Shown here: positions 44,892 to 53,130 of the stretch, piece after piece
Layout of the letters: each line of letters starts with the position of its first letter
Position numbering within the stretch: the first letter of the stretch is position 1
Origin: Polaromonas sp. 39-63-25
GTDB taxonomy: Bacteria; Pseudomonadota; Gammaproteobacteria; Burkholderiales; Burkholderiaceae_C
DNA: 64,000 nucleotides
Reading direction: 5' to 3'
NCBI RefSeq assembly: GCF_002278925.1
Contig: NZ_NCJH01000015.1
Coordinates: 62,001 to 126,000 of the forward strand
Made by a program: the position numbers and the translations under genes
The notes under the pieces: model-generated
Told to the model about the DNA's origin: nothing
The model's database searches: none
The model's input: only the letters and a program-made list of their open reading frames with translations

Positions 44892-46307
44892 TTACAGTGA
44901 ATAGTACATGTCGAACTCAATCGGGTGCGTGGCCTGACGCAGGCGCGTGACCTCACCCATTTTCAGCTCGATGTAGGCGTCGATCATGGAATCGGTGAAC
45001 ACACCGCCCTTGGTCAGGAAGCTGCGGCCCACGTCGAGAGCATCCAGCGCCTGGTCCAGACTGTGGCACACGGTTGGCACTTTTGCATCTTCCTCGGGCG
45101 GCAGATGGTACAGGTCCTTGGTCGCGGCTTCGCCGGGATGGATCTTGTTTTCCACGCCATCGAGACCAGCCATCATCAGGGCCGAGAAGCCGAGGTAAGG
45201 GTTCATCAGTGGATCGGGGAAACGTGCCTCGATACGGCGGCCCTTGGGGTTGGCGACGTAAGGAATGCGGATCGATGCCGAGCGGTTTTTCGCCGAGTAA
45301 GCCAGCTTGACCGGCGCCTCGTAACCAGGGACCAGGCGCTTGTAGCTGTTGGTGCCCGGGTTGGTGATGGCGTTCAGCGCACGGGCGTGCTTGATGATGC
45401 CGCCGATGTAATACAGCGCGAAGTCCGACAGACCAGCGTAGCCGTCGCCGGCGAACAGGTTTTTGCCGTCTTTCCAGATGGACTGGTGCACGTGCATGCC
45501 GGAGCCGTTGTCTCCAACGATGGGCTTGGGCATGAAGGTGGCGGTTTTGCCGTAGGCATTGGCCACGTTCTGCACCACGTACTTGAGGATCTGCGTCCAG
45601 TCGGCGCGCTGCACCAGCGTGCTGAACTTGGTGCCGATTTCGTTCTGGCCGGCGCCGGCCACTTCGTGGTGGAACACCTCGACCGGAATGCCCAGCGATT
45701 CGAGAATCAGGGACATCTCGGCGCGCATGTCCTGCGTGCTGTCCACCGGAGGCACGGGGAAGTAACCACCCTTGACGGTGGGGCGGTGGCCGCGGTTGCC
45801 GCCTTCGAGCTTGGCGCCTGAATTCCAGGGGGCTTCGTACTCTTCAATCTTGAAGAAGGTGCCCGACATGTCGGTGTTCCAGCGCACGTCGTCGAAGATG
45901 AAAAATTCAGGCTCGGGACCGAAATAGGCGGTGTCGCCCAGGCCGGACGCCTTGAGGTAGGCCTCGGCGCGCTGTGCGATGGAGCGCGGATCGCGGTCAT
46001 AGGCCTTGCCGTCGCTGGGTTCCAGCACGTCGCAGCTCATGAACAGCGTGGTTTCTTCGAAGAAAGGGTCGATGTTGGCCGTCTTCGGGTCAGGCATCAA
46101 CTGCATGTCGGAAGCTTCAATGCCTTTCCAGCCTGCAACAGAAGAGCCGTCAAAGGCGTGGCCCGAAGTGAATTTGTCTTCGTCAAAGTGGGACACGGGC
46201 ACGGTCACGTGCTGTTCTTTGCCCCGGGTGTCGGTAAAACGGAAGTCAACAAACTTGACTTCGTTTTCCTTGACCATTTTCATGACGTCTGCGACGGTCT
46301 TTGCCAT
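44892..46307 (-). CDS. glnA: glutamine synthetase, type I
   Basis: 471 residues. [48 protein letters not shown] and [15 protein letters not shown] are the catalytic blocks. The adenylylation Tyr is in DLYHLPPEE near residue 398, so it is the GSI-beta, covalently regulated type. I placed the start at 46307 ([16 protein letters not shown]). Upstream are a sigma-54 promoter and NtrC sites, and ntrBC lies downstream, so it is the nitrogen-controlled glutamine synthetase. Confidence 0.98.
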   Translation of the reverse strand: MAKTVADVMKMVKENEVKFVDFRFTDTRGKEQHVTVPVSHFDEDKFTSGHAFDGSSVAGWKGIEASDMQLMPDPKTANIDPFFEETTLFMSCDVLEPSDGKAYDRDPRSIAQRAEAYLKASGLGDTAYFGPEPEFFIFDDVRWNTDMSGTFFKIEEYEAPWNSGAKLEGGNRGHRPTVKGGYFPVPPVDSTQDMRAEMSLILESLGIPVEVFHHEVAGAGQNEIGTKFSTLVQRADWTQILKYVVQNVANAYGKTATFMPKPIVGDNGSGMHVHQSIWKDGKNLFAGDGYAGLSDFALYYIGGIIKHARALNAITNPGTNSYKRLVPGYEAPVKLAYSAKNRSASIRIPYVANPKGRRIEARFPDPLMNPYLGFSALMMAGLDGVENKIHPGEAATKDLYHLPPEEDAKVPTVCHSLDQALDALDVGRSFLTKGGVFTDSMIDAYIELKMGEVTRLRQATHPIEFDMYYSL

Positions 46308-46360
46308 CAGAATCTCCTGTTGCTGGATGGTGGTTAAAAAATTGTTTCGGCGTGGTCGAA

Positions 46361-46376
46361 TGCACTTTTTGTGCCA
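46361..46376 (-). promoter_or_regulatory. sigma-54 promoter of glnA
   Basis: On the minus strand the sequence is TGGCACAAAAAGTGCA: TGGCAC at -24 and GTGCA at -12, with the invariant GG and GC ten bases apart. It lies 53 bases before the glnA ATG. This is the spacing required for RpoN promoters. Confidence 0.85.
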
Positions 46377-46495
46377 AACCTCCCTCGCGGGTGTTTGCCG
46401 GTGATTTAAAGCCAAGCCCCTGATTGTGCCGTCATCCGACCCCTGTTTGGGTGGCGCCGGACCGGCAAAATCGCAAAAGCAGCGAGAAAAGTGAA

Positions 46496-46537
46496 GCACC
46501 AATAAAGTGCGTCATAGATTTGCACCTTACTGGTGCA
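46496..46537. promoter_or_regulatory. NtrC-binding sites upstream of glnA
   Basis: TGCACCTTACTGGTGCA (46521-46537) matches the NtrC consensus TGCACCN5GGTGCA exactly. A weaker site GCACCAATAAAGTGC (46496-46510) lies next to it. They are about 120-175 bases upstream of the sigma-54 promoter, the usual place for NtrC enhancers. The sites lie just outside the stop codon of the next gene. Confidence 0.85.
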
Positions 46538-46542
46538 GTGAT

Positions 46543-47367
46543 TTATCGCACCAATTCGGGGCCCAACTTGGCATTAAAAGTGTGCAAGCCCGCGAGCAGC
46601 GCGGGGTAAGCTTCATTGACAGCATCCGGCGAACCCTTGACGCCCAGCTCGATATGGCGCCCGTAGTCGGGGTGGTCCACGCTGGGCAGGCTGAACACTT
46701 TGACCCCGCTGTGGCGGGCCTCAATGTCCAGCATCAACGGTGTCAGCGCCGCCTCCATGGCCCCCATCACAATCACCGATTTTTCCGAATAAGCCAATTT
46801 TTGGTGCAAGCCGGCATAGCACGTATCCAGCAACCACTCCATCATCGGCCAGGCCATGACGGGAAACCCCGGCATGAAGTGGACGGCGCCCACCCCGGCT
46901 TGGACACTGAAACCCGGGATCTTGTTGTAGGGGTTGGGAATGATGGCGGCGCCGGCCGGAAACATGCCCATGTTCAGGCGGTGGATGTTGTCGTGCCGGT
47001 CCGGCTCATAGGGCACGCCCTGCTCCCTGGCGATGTCCTGCATGCGCTCGCGGATCAACCGCTCGGCCTCGGGATGCAAAGCCAGTTCCACGCCCAGCGC
47101 CCGTGCGGCGCATTGGCGGGTGTGGTCGTCCGGCGTGGCGCCAATGCCGCCGGTGCAGAAAACCACATCACCCGAAGCCCGTGCGGCGTCGAAGGCGCGC
47201 GCCAGCGTGGCCGTGATGCGTTCGGGGTCGTCGCCCACGTAGTCGGCATAACTAAGCGGCAGGCCGCGCGCACCCAGCAACTCGATGGCCTTGGGCAGGT
47301 GTTTGTCGGCGCGTTTGCCCGACAGGATTTCGTCGCCGACGATGATGAGTCCGAAGTGTGTGGTCAT
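46543..47367 (-). CDS. molybdopterin-binding (MoCF/CinA N-terminal-like) protein
   Basis: 274 residues. FGLIIVGDEILSGKRADKHL, VVFCTGGIGATPDDHTRQCA and NPYNKIPGFSV are the MoaB/MoeA-CinA fold motifs. The C-terminal half is the family's extra domain (VHFMPGFPVMAWPMMEWLL), without the CinA deamidase domain. Usually annotated competence/damage-inducible protein A-like. It probably binds a molybdopterin-like or nicotinamide nucleotide ligand; the true role is unclear. ATG 47367 chosen at the fold start. Confidence 0.9.
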   Translation of the reverse strand: MTTHFGLIIVGDEILSGKRADKHLPKAIELLGARGLPLSYADYVGDDPERITATLARAFDAARASGDVVFCTGGIGATPDDHTRQCAARALGVELALHPEAERLIRERMQDIAREQGVPYEPDRHDNIHRLNMGMFPAGAAIIPNPYNKIPGFSVQAGVGAVHFMPGFPVMAWPMMEWLLDTCYAGLHQKLAYSEKSVIVMGAMEAALTPLMLDIEARHSGVKVFSLPSVDHPDYGRHIELGVKGSPDAVNEAYPALLAGLHTFNAKLGPELVR

Positions 47368-47383
47368 GGGAAAAACAGGAAAG

Positions 47384-48310
47384 TCATGGCAGGGAACCGG
47401 GCCGGCCACCCGGCGCCCCCAGCGTAGTCGCAGGCCCCGCGGGGCCTTGAGGCAGAAGTTCGTCCGCTATCGTTTCAATAGCATCCTGCGCAAGGGGGTC
47501 GGGGGCCAGGGCATTGTTCTGCTTGCGAAGTTGCTCCAGCGCCGCCAGGCAGTAGTGGGAAAACCAGAGGGATGAAAAGGCAAACACCAGGGTGTAGATC
47601 CAGATCGCCACCGGCACGAGAATGGGCGCCATGGCGACAAACATCGCCCCCGAAGCCCAGATCAGGCTGGGCGCGGCGCCCAGGTAGCCGCTGAGCACGC
47701 CGATGCCCAGCAGACTGCCGCGGTGGCGGCGAAAGAGTTCGCGCCGTTCTTCGGCACTCGCATGATCGACCAGCGCGTCGTAAGCCATCACGCGATAGGT
47801 CAGCCAGCCCCAGATCAGCGGCGGCAGGATCAGTATCAGCGGCGGAACGAGCCACAGCGGCATCGAGACGATCAGCGCAATGGCGGCCAGCAGGGTCGAG
47901 CTGAGCGACCAGAACAGGCTGGCCACAAGCGAGCCGCCTTTTTTCCGCTCCAGCAGCGGAAAGCGGCGCTCGGCCACCAGCGCCACCATGGCCGGCGTCA
48001 TCAGCATCGCGACAAACAGCAGCGAGGCAATCACGATCACGGGAATCGCCATGAAAAGCAGCAGCGCCGGCGCCAGCACCACCCGCAGGTTGCCCAACCC
48101 CAGGCCTTCGAGCCAGCGCACCATGGTGCTCAGCAGCTCATAACTTTCCAGGCCACTGCGCACGGCGGCCAGGGCGTCTTCCCAGAAGAAGTAGCCCACC
48201 CCGAGCGAGAAGACGACCATGATGATCAGCGGCAAAAACGACAGCGCAATCACCCGGGGGTGCAGGCAGTACACGGTTGCGCGCCAGAAGGCGTCGAGAA
48301 GCTTGCTCAT
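47384..48310 (-). CDS. EI24-domain membrane protein
   Basis: 308 residues with about six hydrophobic segments (VIALSFLPLIIMVVFSLGVG, LRVVLAPALLLFMAIPVIVI, ATLLAAIALIVSMPLWLV-like). It is of the EI24/CysZ-like family whose E. coli member takes up sulfate. The last residues (about 275-300, DPLAQDAIETIADELLP) are encoded by sequence resembling the dispersed repeat, which may have replaced the original C-terminus. It is 16 bases upstream of the MoCF gene on the same strand and probably co-transcribed. Confidence 0.88.
   Translation of the reverse strand: MSKLLDAFWRATVYCLHPRVIALSFLPLIIMVVFSLGVGYFFWEDALAAVRSGLESYELLSTMVRWLEGLGLGNLRVVLAPALLLFMAIPVIVIASLLFVAMLMTPAMVALVAERRFPLLERKKGGSLVASLFWSLSSTLLAAIALIVSMPLWLVPPLILILPPLIWGWLTYRVMAYDALVDHASAEERRELFRRHRGSLLGIGVLSGYLGAAPSLIWASGAMFVAMAPILVPVAIWIYTLVFAFSSLWFSHYCLAALEQLRKQNNALAPDPLAQDAIETIADELLPQGPAGPATTLGAPGGRPGSLP
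47468..47512 (+). repeat. dispersed repeat-like sequence in the EI24 3' coding end
   Basis: TCCGCTATCGTTTCAATAGC resembles GCTATCGATTCAATAGC of other copies; the rest (CTGCGCAAGGGGGTCGGGG GCC) is weaker. It encodes the C-terminal tail of the EI24 protein on the opposite strand. Confidence 0.5.
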
Positions 48311-48345
48311 AGGGCCTGAGGATAACCCGCCGGAGCGACGGCTGC

Positions 48346-49314
48346 TCAGTCCCTGCCGACCAGCCGCTTCAGCCCCAGCCACTGCTGCGACCAGAAACCG
48401 TGGCCGTAGTCGCGCGCCTGCTCGACTTGGTCGCGTATGCCGGTCGGGTCGTAACGATGCTCGAAGTTGGCGGTGCCGAAAAGCACGTCCCACCAGGGCA
48501 GCAAGACCCCGAAGTTGTGGCCGCTGGCCGTGTTTTTCCCCGCCGGCTCATGGCCAAAACCTATGCTGTGGTGCATCCGGTGGAAGCGCGGGCTGACCCA
48601 CAGGCGCTCGCCCACCCGCCCGAACCAGAGGCGGACATTGGCATGCTGCAGGCTTTCGCTGAGCTGGGTCAGCGCCACGATGGCGACGAACTGGCCGGGT
48701 GCCACACCGATCAGCTGCGCGGCCAGCACCAGCAGGCAGTCGACCGCGATGTCGTCGAGCAGGTGATTGCGGTTGTCGCTCCACATCGTCATCTGGCGCT
48801 GCGCGTGGTGCAGCGAGTGCAAGCGCCACCAGATATCCAGCTGGTGCTGGCCGCGGTGGATCCAGTAGCCCAGGAAGTCAAACGCCACCAGGTAGATCAG
48901 TAAGCTGGTCACCGCGCCATCGGTGACGCCGGGCCAGAGCTGGTCCAGGTGAAAGGTGCCATAGCCGGCAGTGCGCAGGACCCCGAACAGTTCGTCAAAG
49001 ACAGGCTCCAGCGTCATGAAGAGCGCAATGCGGAACAGTCCGAGACGGTGGATCAGGGTGTACAGCATGTCGGTGCGGACGGTCGCGTGGTCCCGCACCG
49101 GCTCCACCGGCCGCCAGCGCTGCAGCGGGCCGAACACCGCCAGCAGCACCAGTATCTGGATAACGCCGACCATGAACCAGGCCGTCCCCAGGAAGGCGTC
49201 CTCCAGAAAGTTGGCCAGGCCCAGTGCGAACAGGGTCGGCTGCACCACGGCCTCGAACAGCCATTGCTGCACGGCAGAAAAGCCGTTGCCCACCCCGTCG
49301 ATCAAGCTGTCCAT
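48346..49314 (-). CDS. sterol desaturase / fatty-acid hydroxylase superfamily protein
   Basis: 322 residues with four to five hydrophobic helices and the di-iron histidine clusters HRGQHQ, HSLHHAQ and HRMHHS (His-x3-His, His-x2-His-His twice) characteristic of the superfamily. It hydroxylates or desaturates a lipid in the inner membrane; the substrate is not readable. ATG 49314 was chosen. The next gene on the strand (deacetylase) ends four bases upstream. Confidence 0.93.
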   Translation of the reverse strand: MDSLIDGVGNGFSAVQQWLFEAVVQPTLFALGLANFLEDAFLGTAWFMVGVIQILVLLAVFGPLQRWRPVEPVRDHATVRTDMLYTLIHRLGLFRIALFMTLEPVFDELFGVLRTAGYGTFHLDQLWPGVTDGAVTSLLIYLVAFDFLGYWIHRGQHQLDIWWRLHSLHHAQRQMTMWSDNRNHLLDDIAVDCLLVLAAQLIGVAPGQFVAIVALTQLSESLQHANVRLWFGRVGERLWVSPRFHRMHHSIGFGHEPAGKNTASGHNFGVLLPWWDVLFGTANFEHRYDPTGIRDQVEQARDYGHGFWSQQWLGLKRLVGRD

Positions 49315-49318
49315 GGTG

Positions 49319-50152
49319 CTATTTTGCCGCGGGCGCCATGGCCGGCCCACTGGCAGCCACCCAGGCCTGGTAGCGCGGGTGCTCGCGCAGCGTCGCAAAA
49401 CAGAAGCCGCGCTCTTCCAGTCCGACGATCAGCGGCTCCAGCACGGCGGGTGCCCAGGGGTCCTGGCGCGACCAGATGCCCAGATGGGCCAGCAGGATGT
49501 CGCCGGGCCGGATATCGCGCAATGCCTTTTTCAGCAGCAGGTCGTTGGGGTAAGGGCCGCTGGGTAATTCGTCACCCAGAAAGCCGGCAGGCGACCAGCC
49601 CACATGCTCATAACCGCAGGTTTTGGCCGCCGCCAGCAAAGCCGGCGAGGTCTTGCCGCCCGGTGCCCGGAACAGCGGCAGCGGCTTCTTGCCGGTGATG
49701 GCCTCCAGCCGTGCGCTGGCACGGCCGACCTCTTCGCAGTATTGCGCGGCCGTCCAGGTGAATTCCCGGCCTTCGGAGGGGCCCGCCGAGGGTTTGATCC
49801 TGAACTGCGTCGGCCCGCCCGCCGCCGGCCGCACGTCGGCGCGCCAGTAGCTGTGGTCCCAGGTGTGGGAGGCAAATTCATGGCCCTCGGCGGCGCGCGC
49901 CTTCCACCAGGGCGCCCAGGCCGCGCCCAGGCTGCCGTCCCCGGTTTTTGTGCGCTCGTTGGCGGCGAAAAAAGTGACCTTGACCTGGTGTTTGTTGAGG
50001 ATGTCCGCGATCAGCGGCGCCACCTCCATGTGGCCGGTGTCCAAAGTCAGGTAAACCGGCTTGCCGGCCCTGCCTTGAGCATCCAAACAGCCGTCAGCCC
50101 ATGCTGGACGTGCGCCAACAGCTATGAAAAATGTAGCAACCAGGAATGCCAC
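49319..50152 (-). CDS. polysaccharide deacetylase family protein
   Basis: About 277 residues with a NodB-like fold: YLTLDTGHMEVAPLIADIL (motif 1), EFASHTWDHSYW (motif 2, His-x4-His) and PLFRAPGGKTSPALL (motif 3). In motif 1 the usual Asp-Asp pair is Asp-Thr, so one metal ligand is missing. The signal peptide (VATFFIAVGARPAWADG) is encoded by DNA matching the dispersed repeat. I placed the start at GTG 50152, just before the signal. An upstream ATG frame is long, GC-rich repeat DNA and unlikely. Co-oriented with the YVTN gene upstream. Confidence 0.8.
   Translation of the reverse strand: MAFLVATFFIAVGARPAWADGCLDAQGRAGKPVYLTLDTGHMEVAPLIADILNKHQVKVTFFAANERTKTGDGSLGAAWAPWWKARAAEGHEFASHTWDHSYWRADVRPAAGGPTQFRIKPSAGPSEGREFTWTAAQYCEEVGRASARLEAITGKKPLPLFRAPGGKTSPALLAAAKTCGYEHVGWSPAGFLGDELPSGPYPNDLLLKKALRDIRPGDILLAHLGIWSRQDPWAPAVLEPLIVGLEERGFCFATLREHPRYQAWVAASGPAMAPAAK
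50085..50139 (-). repeat. dispersed repeat copy encoding the deacetylase signal peptide
   Basis: Read on the minus strand: TTGCTACATTTTTCATAGCT, GTTGGCGCACGTCCAGCATG, GGCTGACGGCTGTTT. This follows the repeat GCTA-TTTTTCATAGCTGCTTGCGC-CGT-AAGGGCTAGAGGC almost base by base. It is in frame with the downstream mature protein. Confidence 0.65.
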
Positions 50153-50200
50153 AAGAGACCGAACCGTGTTGGGCGCCCCAGGGAGGTATCCAGACCAGCC

Positions 50201-50289
50201 GGGGCCGCGGGTCCGGCTTTGCCGGCCCGCAGGCGCAGCGCCCCCTCGAGGGGCAGCGACCCGCGAAGCGGCGGAGCGTGGGGGCTCAC
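50201..50289 (+). repeat. GC-rich ~90-bp repeat, copy after YVTN gene
   Basis: GGGGCCGCGGGTCCGGCTTT then GCCGGCCCGCAGGCGCAGCG, CCCCCTCGAGGGG and GCGGAGCGTGGGGGCTCAC. The hairpins CCGGC-TTT-GCCGG and CCCCTCGAGGGG are inside. It abuts the stop codon of the minus-strand YVTN gene, like the copies at 26651 and 26801. Confidence 0.82.
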
Positions 50290-51269
50290 CGGGCTGCGTG
50301 ATCCAGCGTCCAGACACCATGAGGGCTCTTTCCAACATTGACCTGGCGCACCACCTTGCGGCTGGCCATGTCGATCACCGTGAGTTTGCGCGCCCAGCGC
50401 GAGGTCACATAAATGAATTTTCCGTCGCGCGAGACATCCATGCAGTCGGGCCCGCCGGGTGCCGGGTACTCATCCACCACGGCCATGGTCTGCAGGTCGA
50501 TCTTGCTGATGCTGTTGCCCACGCGGTTGCTGACCAGCACATGGCGGCCGTCGCCCAGTGCGCGAAAGGCATGGGCACCGGCGCCGGTCTTGATGCTGCG
50601 GCTGTGCTGCGGCTGCTTGCCGCTCACGTCGTAAACCTCGACCGCGTCGCTGCCGGTCAGTCCGACCAGCAGGAACTTGTCGTCGGCCGTGCCGAACACG
50701 TCGGCGGGCGTCAGGCCCGTCGGCGTGCGCCACTTGATGGTCTGGGTGCTCAGGTCGATCGCGATCAGTTCATCGCTGTCTTGCATCGTCGAATACACCG
50801 TGGCGCTTTTGCTGTCTATCCACAAATGGCTGGGCGTCTTGCCGGTGGGGATACGCTTGACCAGTGCGATATCGGTGCCGTCCCAGCGGTAGATGTCGAT
50901 GTGGTTGAGCCGGTTGGCCGCCGTGACAAACCACTTCATGTCGGGCGAAAAGCGCAGGTGGTAGGGGTCGATGATGTCGCGCACCACACGCTGGACGTCG
51001 GCGGTCCGGGGGTCGATGAAAGTCAGCGTGTCAGACAGGGCGTTGGCCACGATCACCGACTTCTCGTCAGGTGTGAGGTACAGGTGGTGCGGCTGCTTGC
51101 CGGTGGGAATGCGCCGGGTTTCCGTCCAGTCGACCGGATTGATGACGCTGACGCTGTCACTGAGCGAATTGAGCACCAGCAGGGGCATGGTCTGCGCCAG
51201 GGCCGGGACAGTGGCTCCGCCCAGGCAGGTGCACAGGACGGCTGCAAACAAACGGAAGGGGAAATTCAC
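50286..51269 (-). CDS. YVTN-repeat beta-propeller protein, exported
   Basis: 327 residues with a signal peptide (RLFAAVLCTCLGGATVPALA). About seven YVTN-type blades follow, each with a DxxSxSVIN or DLSTQTI-like strand and an IPTGKxPH turn (RRIPTGKQPHHLYLTPDEK, KRIPTGKTPSHLWIDSKSA, GKSPHGVW). Such periplasmic propellers act in binding or redox chaperone roles; the ligand is unknown. Starts at GTG 51269. The deacetylase follows on the same strand. Confidence 0.9.
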   Translation of the reverse strand: MNFPFRLFAAVLCTCLGGATVPALAQTMPLLVLNSLSDSVSVINPVDWTETRRIPTGKQPHHLYLTPDEKSVIVANALSDTLTFIDPRTADVQRVVRDIIDPYHLRFSPDMKWFVTAANRLNHIDIYRWDGTDIALVKRIPTGKTPSHLWIDSKSATVYSTMQDSDELIAIDLSTQTIKWRTPTGLTPADVFGTADDKFLLVGLTGSDAVEVYDVSGKQPQHSRSIKTGAGAHAFRALGDGRHVLVSNRVGNSISKIDLQTMAVVDEYPAPGGPDCMDVSRDGKFIYVTSRWARKLTVIDMASRKVVRQVNVGKSPHGVWTLDHAAR

Positions 51270-51363
51270 GCAGCGGCTTTCTTCGGACAGCCGGCAAGTT
51301 TACCGGCAGGCTTTTATCAACGCGCCAGAGGCTCGGTACGCTTACATCCCTTACGATCTGGTG

Positions 51364-52146
51364 ATGAATTTGGTAGAGATTGCCGGCACACGGCTTGAAG
51401 TGCAGCCCATCACCGGTTCGGCCAGCCTGGCACCGCTTGTTTTCCTGCACGAAGGCCTGGGCTCGGTCAGCCTGTGGACCCAGCGCGGCCGCAACTGGCC
51501 CGAAGCAGTCTGCCAGGCCACAGGCCGTGCCGGCCTGATGTATTCGCGGCGCGGCTACGGCCGCTCGGACCCCGTGCCCGACGTGCGCGGCACCGGCCGC
51601 CTGGCGCCCGACTACATGCACCGCGAGGCCTGGGAGGTGTTGCCGGCCCTGCTCGCCAGCCAGGGCATCCACCAGCCGCCCGTGCTGCTGGGCCACTCGG
51701 ATGGCGCGAGCATCGCCCTGCTCCATGCGAGCCGGCACCCGGTGAGCGCCGTCATCGTGATGGCACCGCACCTGATGGTCGAGGACATCGCCGTGCAGGC
51801 GATTGGCCAGGCAACGGCTGCCTTTGAGTCGGGAGGATTGCGGGAGAAGCTGGCCCGCCATCATGCCGATGTGGATAGCGCCTTCTGGCAGTGGAACGAC
51901 GTCTGGCTGTCGCCCGGTTTTCGCAGCTTTGACATCCGGCCGGACTGTCGGCACATCAGCGCGCCGCTGCTGGCCATCCAGGGGCTGGGCGACGAATACG
52001 GCACCCTGGTGCAGCTCGACGAGCTGGCCTTGGCCGCGCCGCAGACCGTGCAGTTGCGGCTGCCCGATTGCGGGCATTCGCCGCAGCGCGACCAACCCGA
52101 CCGGACGCTGGAAGCGGTTGTCGCTTTCCTGCAGCCGCTGCCATGA
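51364..52146 (+). CDS. alpha/beta hydrolase (GHSDG type)
   Basis: 260 residues. LVFLHEGLGSVSLWTQRGRN is the oxyanion region, VLLGHSDGASIALLHASRH the nucleophile elbow with GHSDG, GLGDEYGTL the acid loop and LPDCGHSPQRDQP the His. It resembles hydrolases of aromatic-degradation and lactone families but has no diagnostic partner gene. GTG 51361 is an alternative start. Divergent from the YVTN gene. Confidence 0.9.
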   Translation: MNLVEIAGTRLEVQPITGSASLAPLVFLHEGLGSVSLWTQRGRNWPEAVCQATGRAGLMYSRRGYGRSDPVPDVRGTGRLAPDYMHREAWEVLPALLASQGIHQPPVLLGHSDGASIALLHASRHPVSAVIVMAPHLMVEDIAVQAIGQATAAFESGGLREKLARHHADVDSAFWQWNDVWLSPGFRSFDIRPDCRHISAPLLAIQGLGDEYGTLVQLDELALAAPQTVQLRLPDCGHSPQRDQPDRTLEAVVAFLQPLP

Positions 52147-52148
52147 CG

Positions 52149-52205
52149 CTATCGATTCAATAGCTTTTAACGCCCGTCATATAAGGGCTGGAGGCAATTT
52201 TCTCC
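52149..52205 (+). repeat. dispersed ~60-bp repeat, copy after hydrolase
   Basis: CGCTATCGATTCAATAGCTT then TTAACGCCCGTCATATAAGG and GCTGGAGGCAATTTTC. It begins three bases after the hydrolase stop. Confidence 0.82.
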
Positions 52206-52228
52206 ATCAGACACGGGGTTTCTGGTAC

Positions 52229-52969
52229 TCAGCCAGCAATGGCCGCCAGGTCCTGCGCCGTGAGCCAGCGCCACTGGCCGGGTTTCAGGTCGCCCGGCAG
52301 ATCCAGCGAACCGATGCGCGAGCGGTGCAGGCCCGCCACGTCTTCCACCCGGTTGCCCACCGCGGCAATCATGCGTTTGACCTGATGGTACTTGCCCTCG
52401 GTGAGCGTCAGGCGCAAGGTCTGCTCGCCGGTTTTTTCGCAGGCTGCGGCCCGCACCGGCTTGGGGTCGTCGTCCAGCACCACGCCCGCCAGCAGCTTCT
52501 GGACCTGTTTGTCATCGACCGGGTGTTTGGCAGTGACCTCGTACACCTTGGGCACATGGTGCTTGGGTGAACTCATGCGGTGGATGAACTTGCCGTCGTC
52601 CGACAGCAGCAGCAGGCCGGTGGTGTCCTGGTCCAGCCGCCCCACCGCCTGCACACCGGCAGCCGCGCCGCCGCCGCGCTGGCGAATCGGCGCCGGCAGC
52701 AGCGTGTAGATGCTCGGGTAGGTGCTGGGCTTTTGCGAGCACTCGTAGCCGGCCGGCTTGTGCAGCATCAGGTAGGCCTTTTCGTGGTATTCCCAGTCCA
52801 CACCTTGCACCGTGAACTTCAGCCCTTCCGCTACAAAATCCATAGCTGGCTCCGTACAGGGGACGCCGGCCACGGCCACAAAACCCTGTTGAACCAGGCC
52901 GGCGCAGACGCGCCGTGTGCCAAAGCCCTGGGAGAAAAGAATGTCCTGCAATTGCATGTTTTTTGCCAT
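52229..52969 (-). CDS. pseudouridine synthase of the RsuA/RluB family
   Basis: 246 residues. The N-terminal S4-like domain (QDILFSQGFGTRRVCAGLVQ) precedes the catalytic domain with YLMLHKPAGYECSQK and the active-site Asp in VGRLDQDTTGLLLLSDDG. LTLTEGKYHQVKRMIAAVGN is the motif III region. The layout (16S rRNA pseudouridine 516 synthase, RsuA) fits, but RluE/RluB cannot be excluded. Part of the S4-linker (AMDFVAEGLKF) is encoded by repeat-like DNA (52836-52880). Confidence 0.9.
   Translation of the reverse strand: MAKNMQLQDILFSQGFGTRRVCAGLVQQGFVAVAGVPCTEPAMDFVAEGLKFTVQGVDWEYHEKAYLMLHKPAGYECSQKPSTYPSIYTLLPAPIRQRGGGAAAGVQAVGRLDQDTTGLLLLSDDGKFIHRMSSPKHHVPKVYEVTAKHPVDDKQVQKLLAGVVLDDDPKPVRAAACEKTGEQTLRLTLTEGKYHQVKRMIAAVGNRVEDVAGLHRSRIGSLDLPGDLKPGQWRWLTAQDLAAIAG
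52836..52880 (+). repeat. dispersed repeat-like sequence inside the RsuA-type gene
   Basis: CCGCTACAAAATCCATAGCT, GGCTCCGTACAGGGGACGCC, GGCC follows the repeat pattern GCTAC-AAATC-ATAGCTG-TTGC-CCGTACAAGGG. It lies in the linker between the S4-like and catalytic domains. Confidence 0.5.
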
Positions 52970-53130
52970 GGGCCTATTGTCGCCGGGCCGGACAGGGTCC
53001 CGGCCTACCGCGCAACAGCCCATCGGCTTTCAGGGGCCGGCCGGGCATCTGCTTATGCTTTTTACCATCGACGCAGCGCTTACCGGCACGTGTCGCACCC
53101 GCCCCTGTACCACGACCCCGTTTCCGACCC

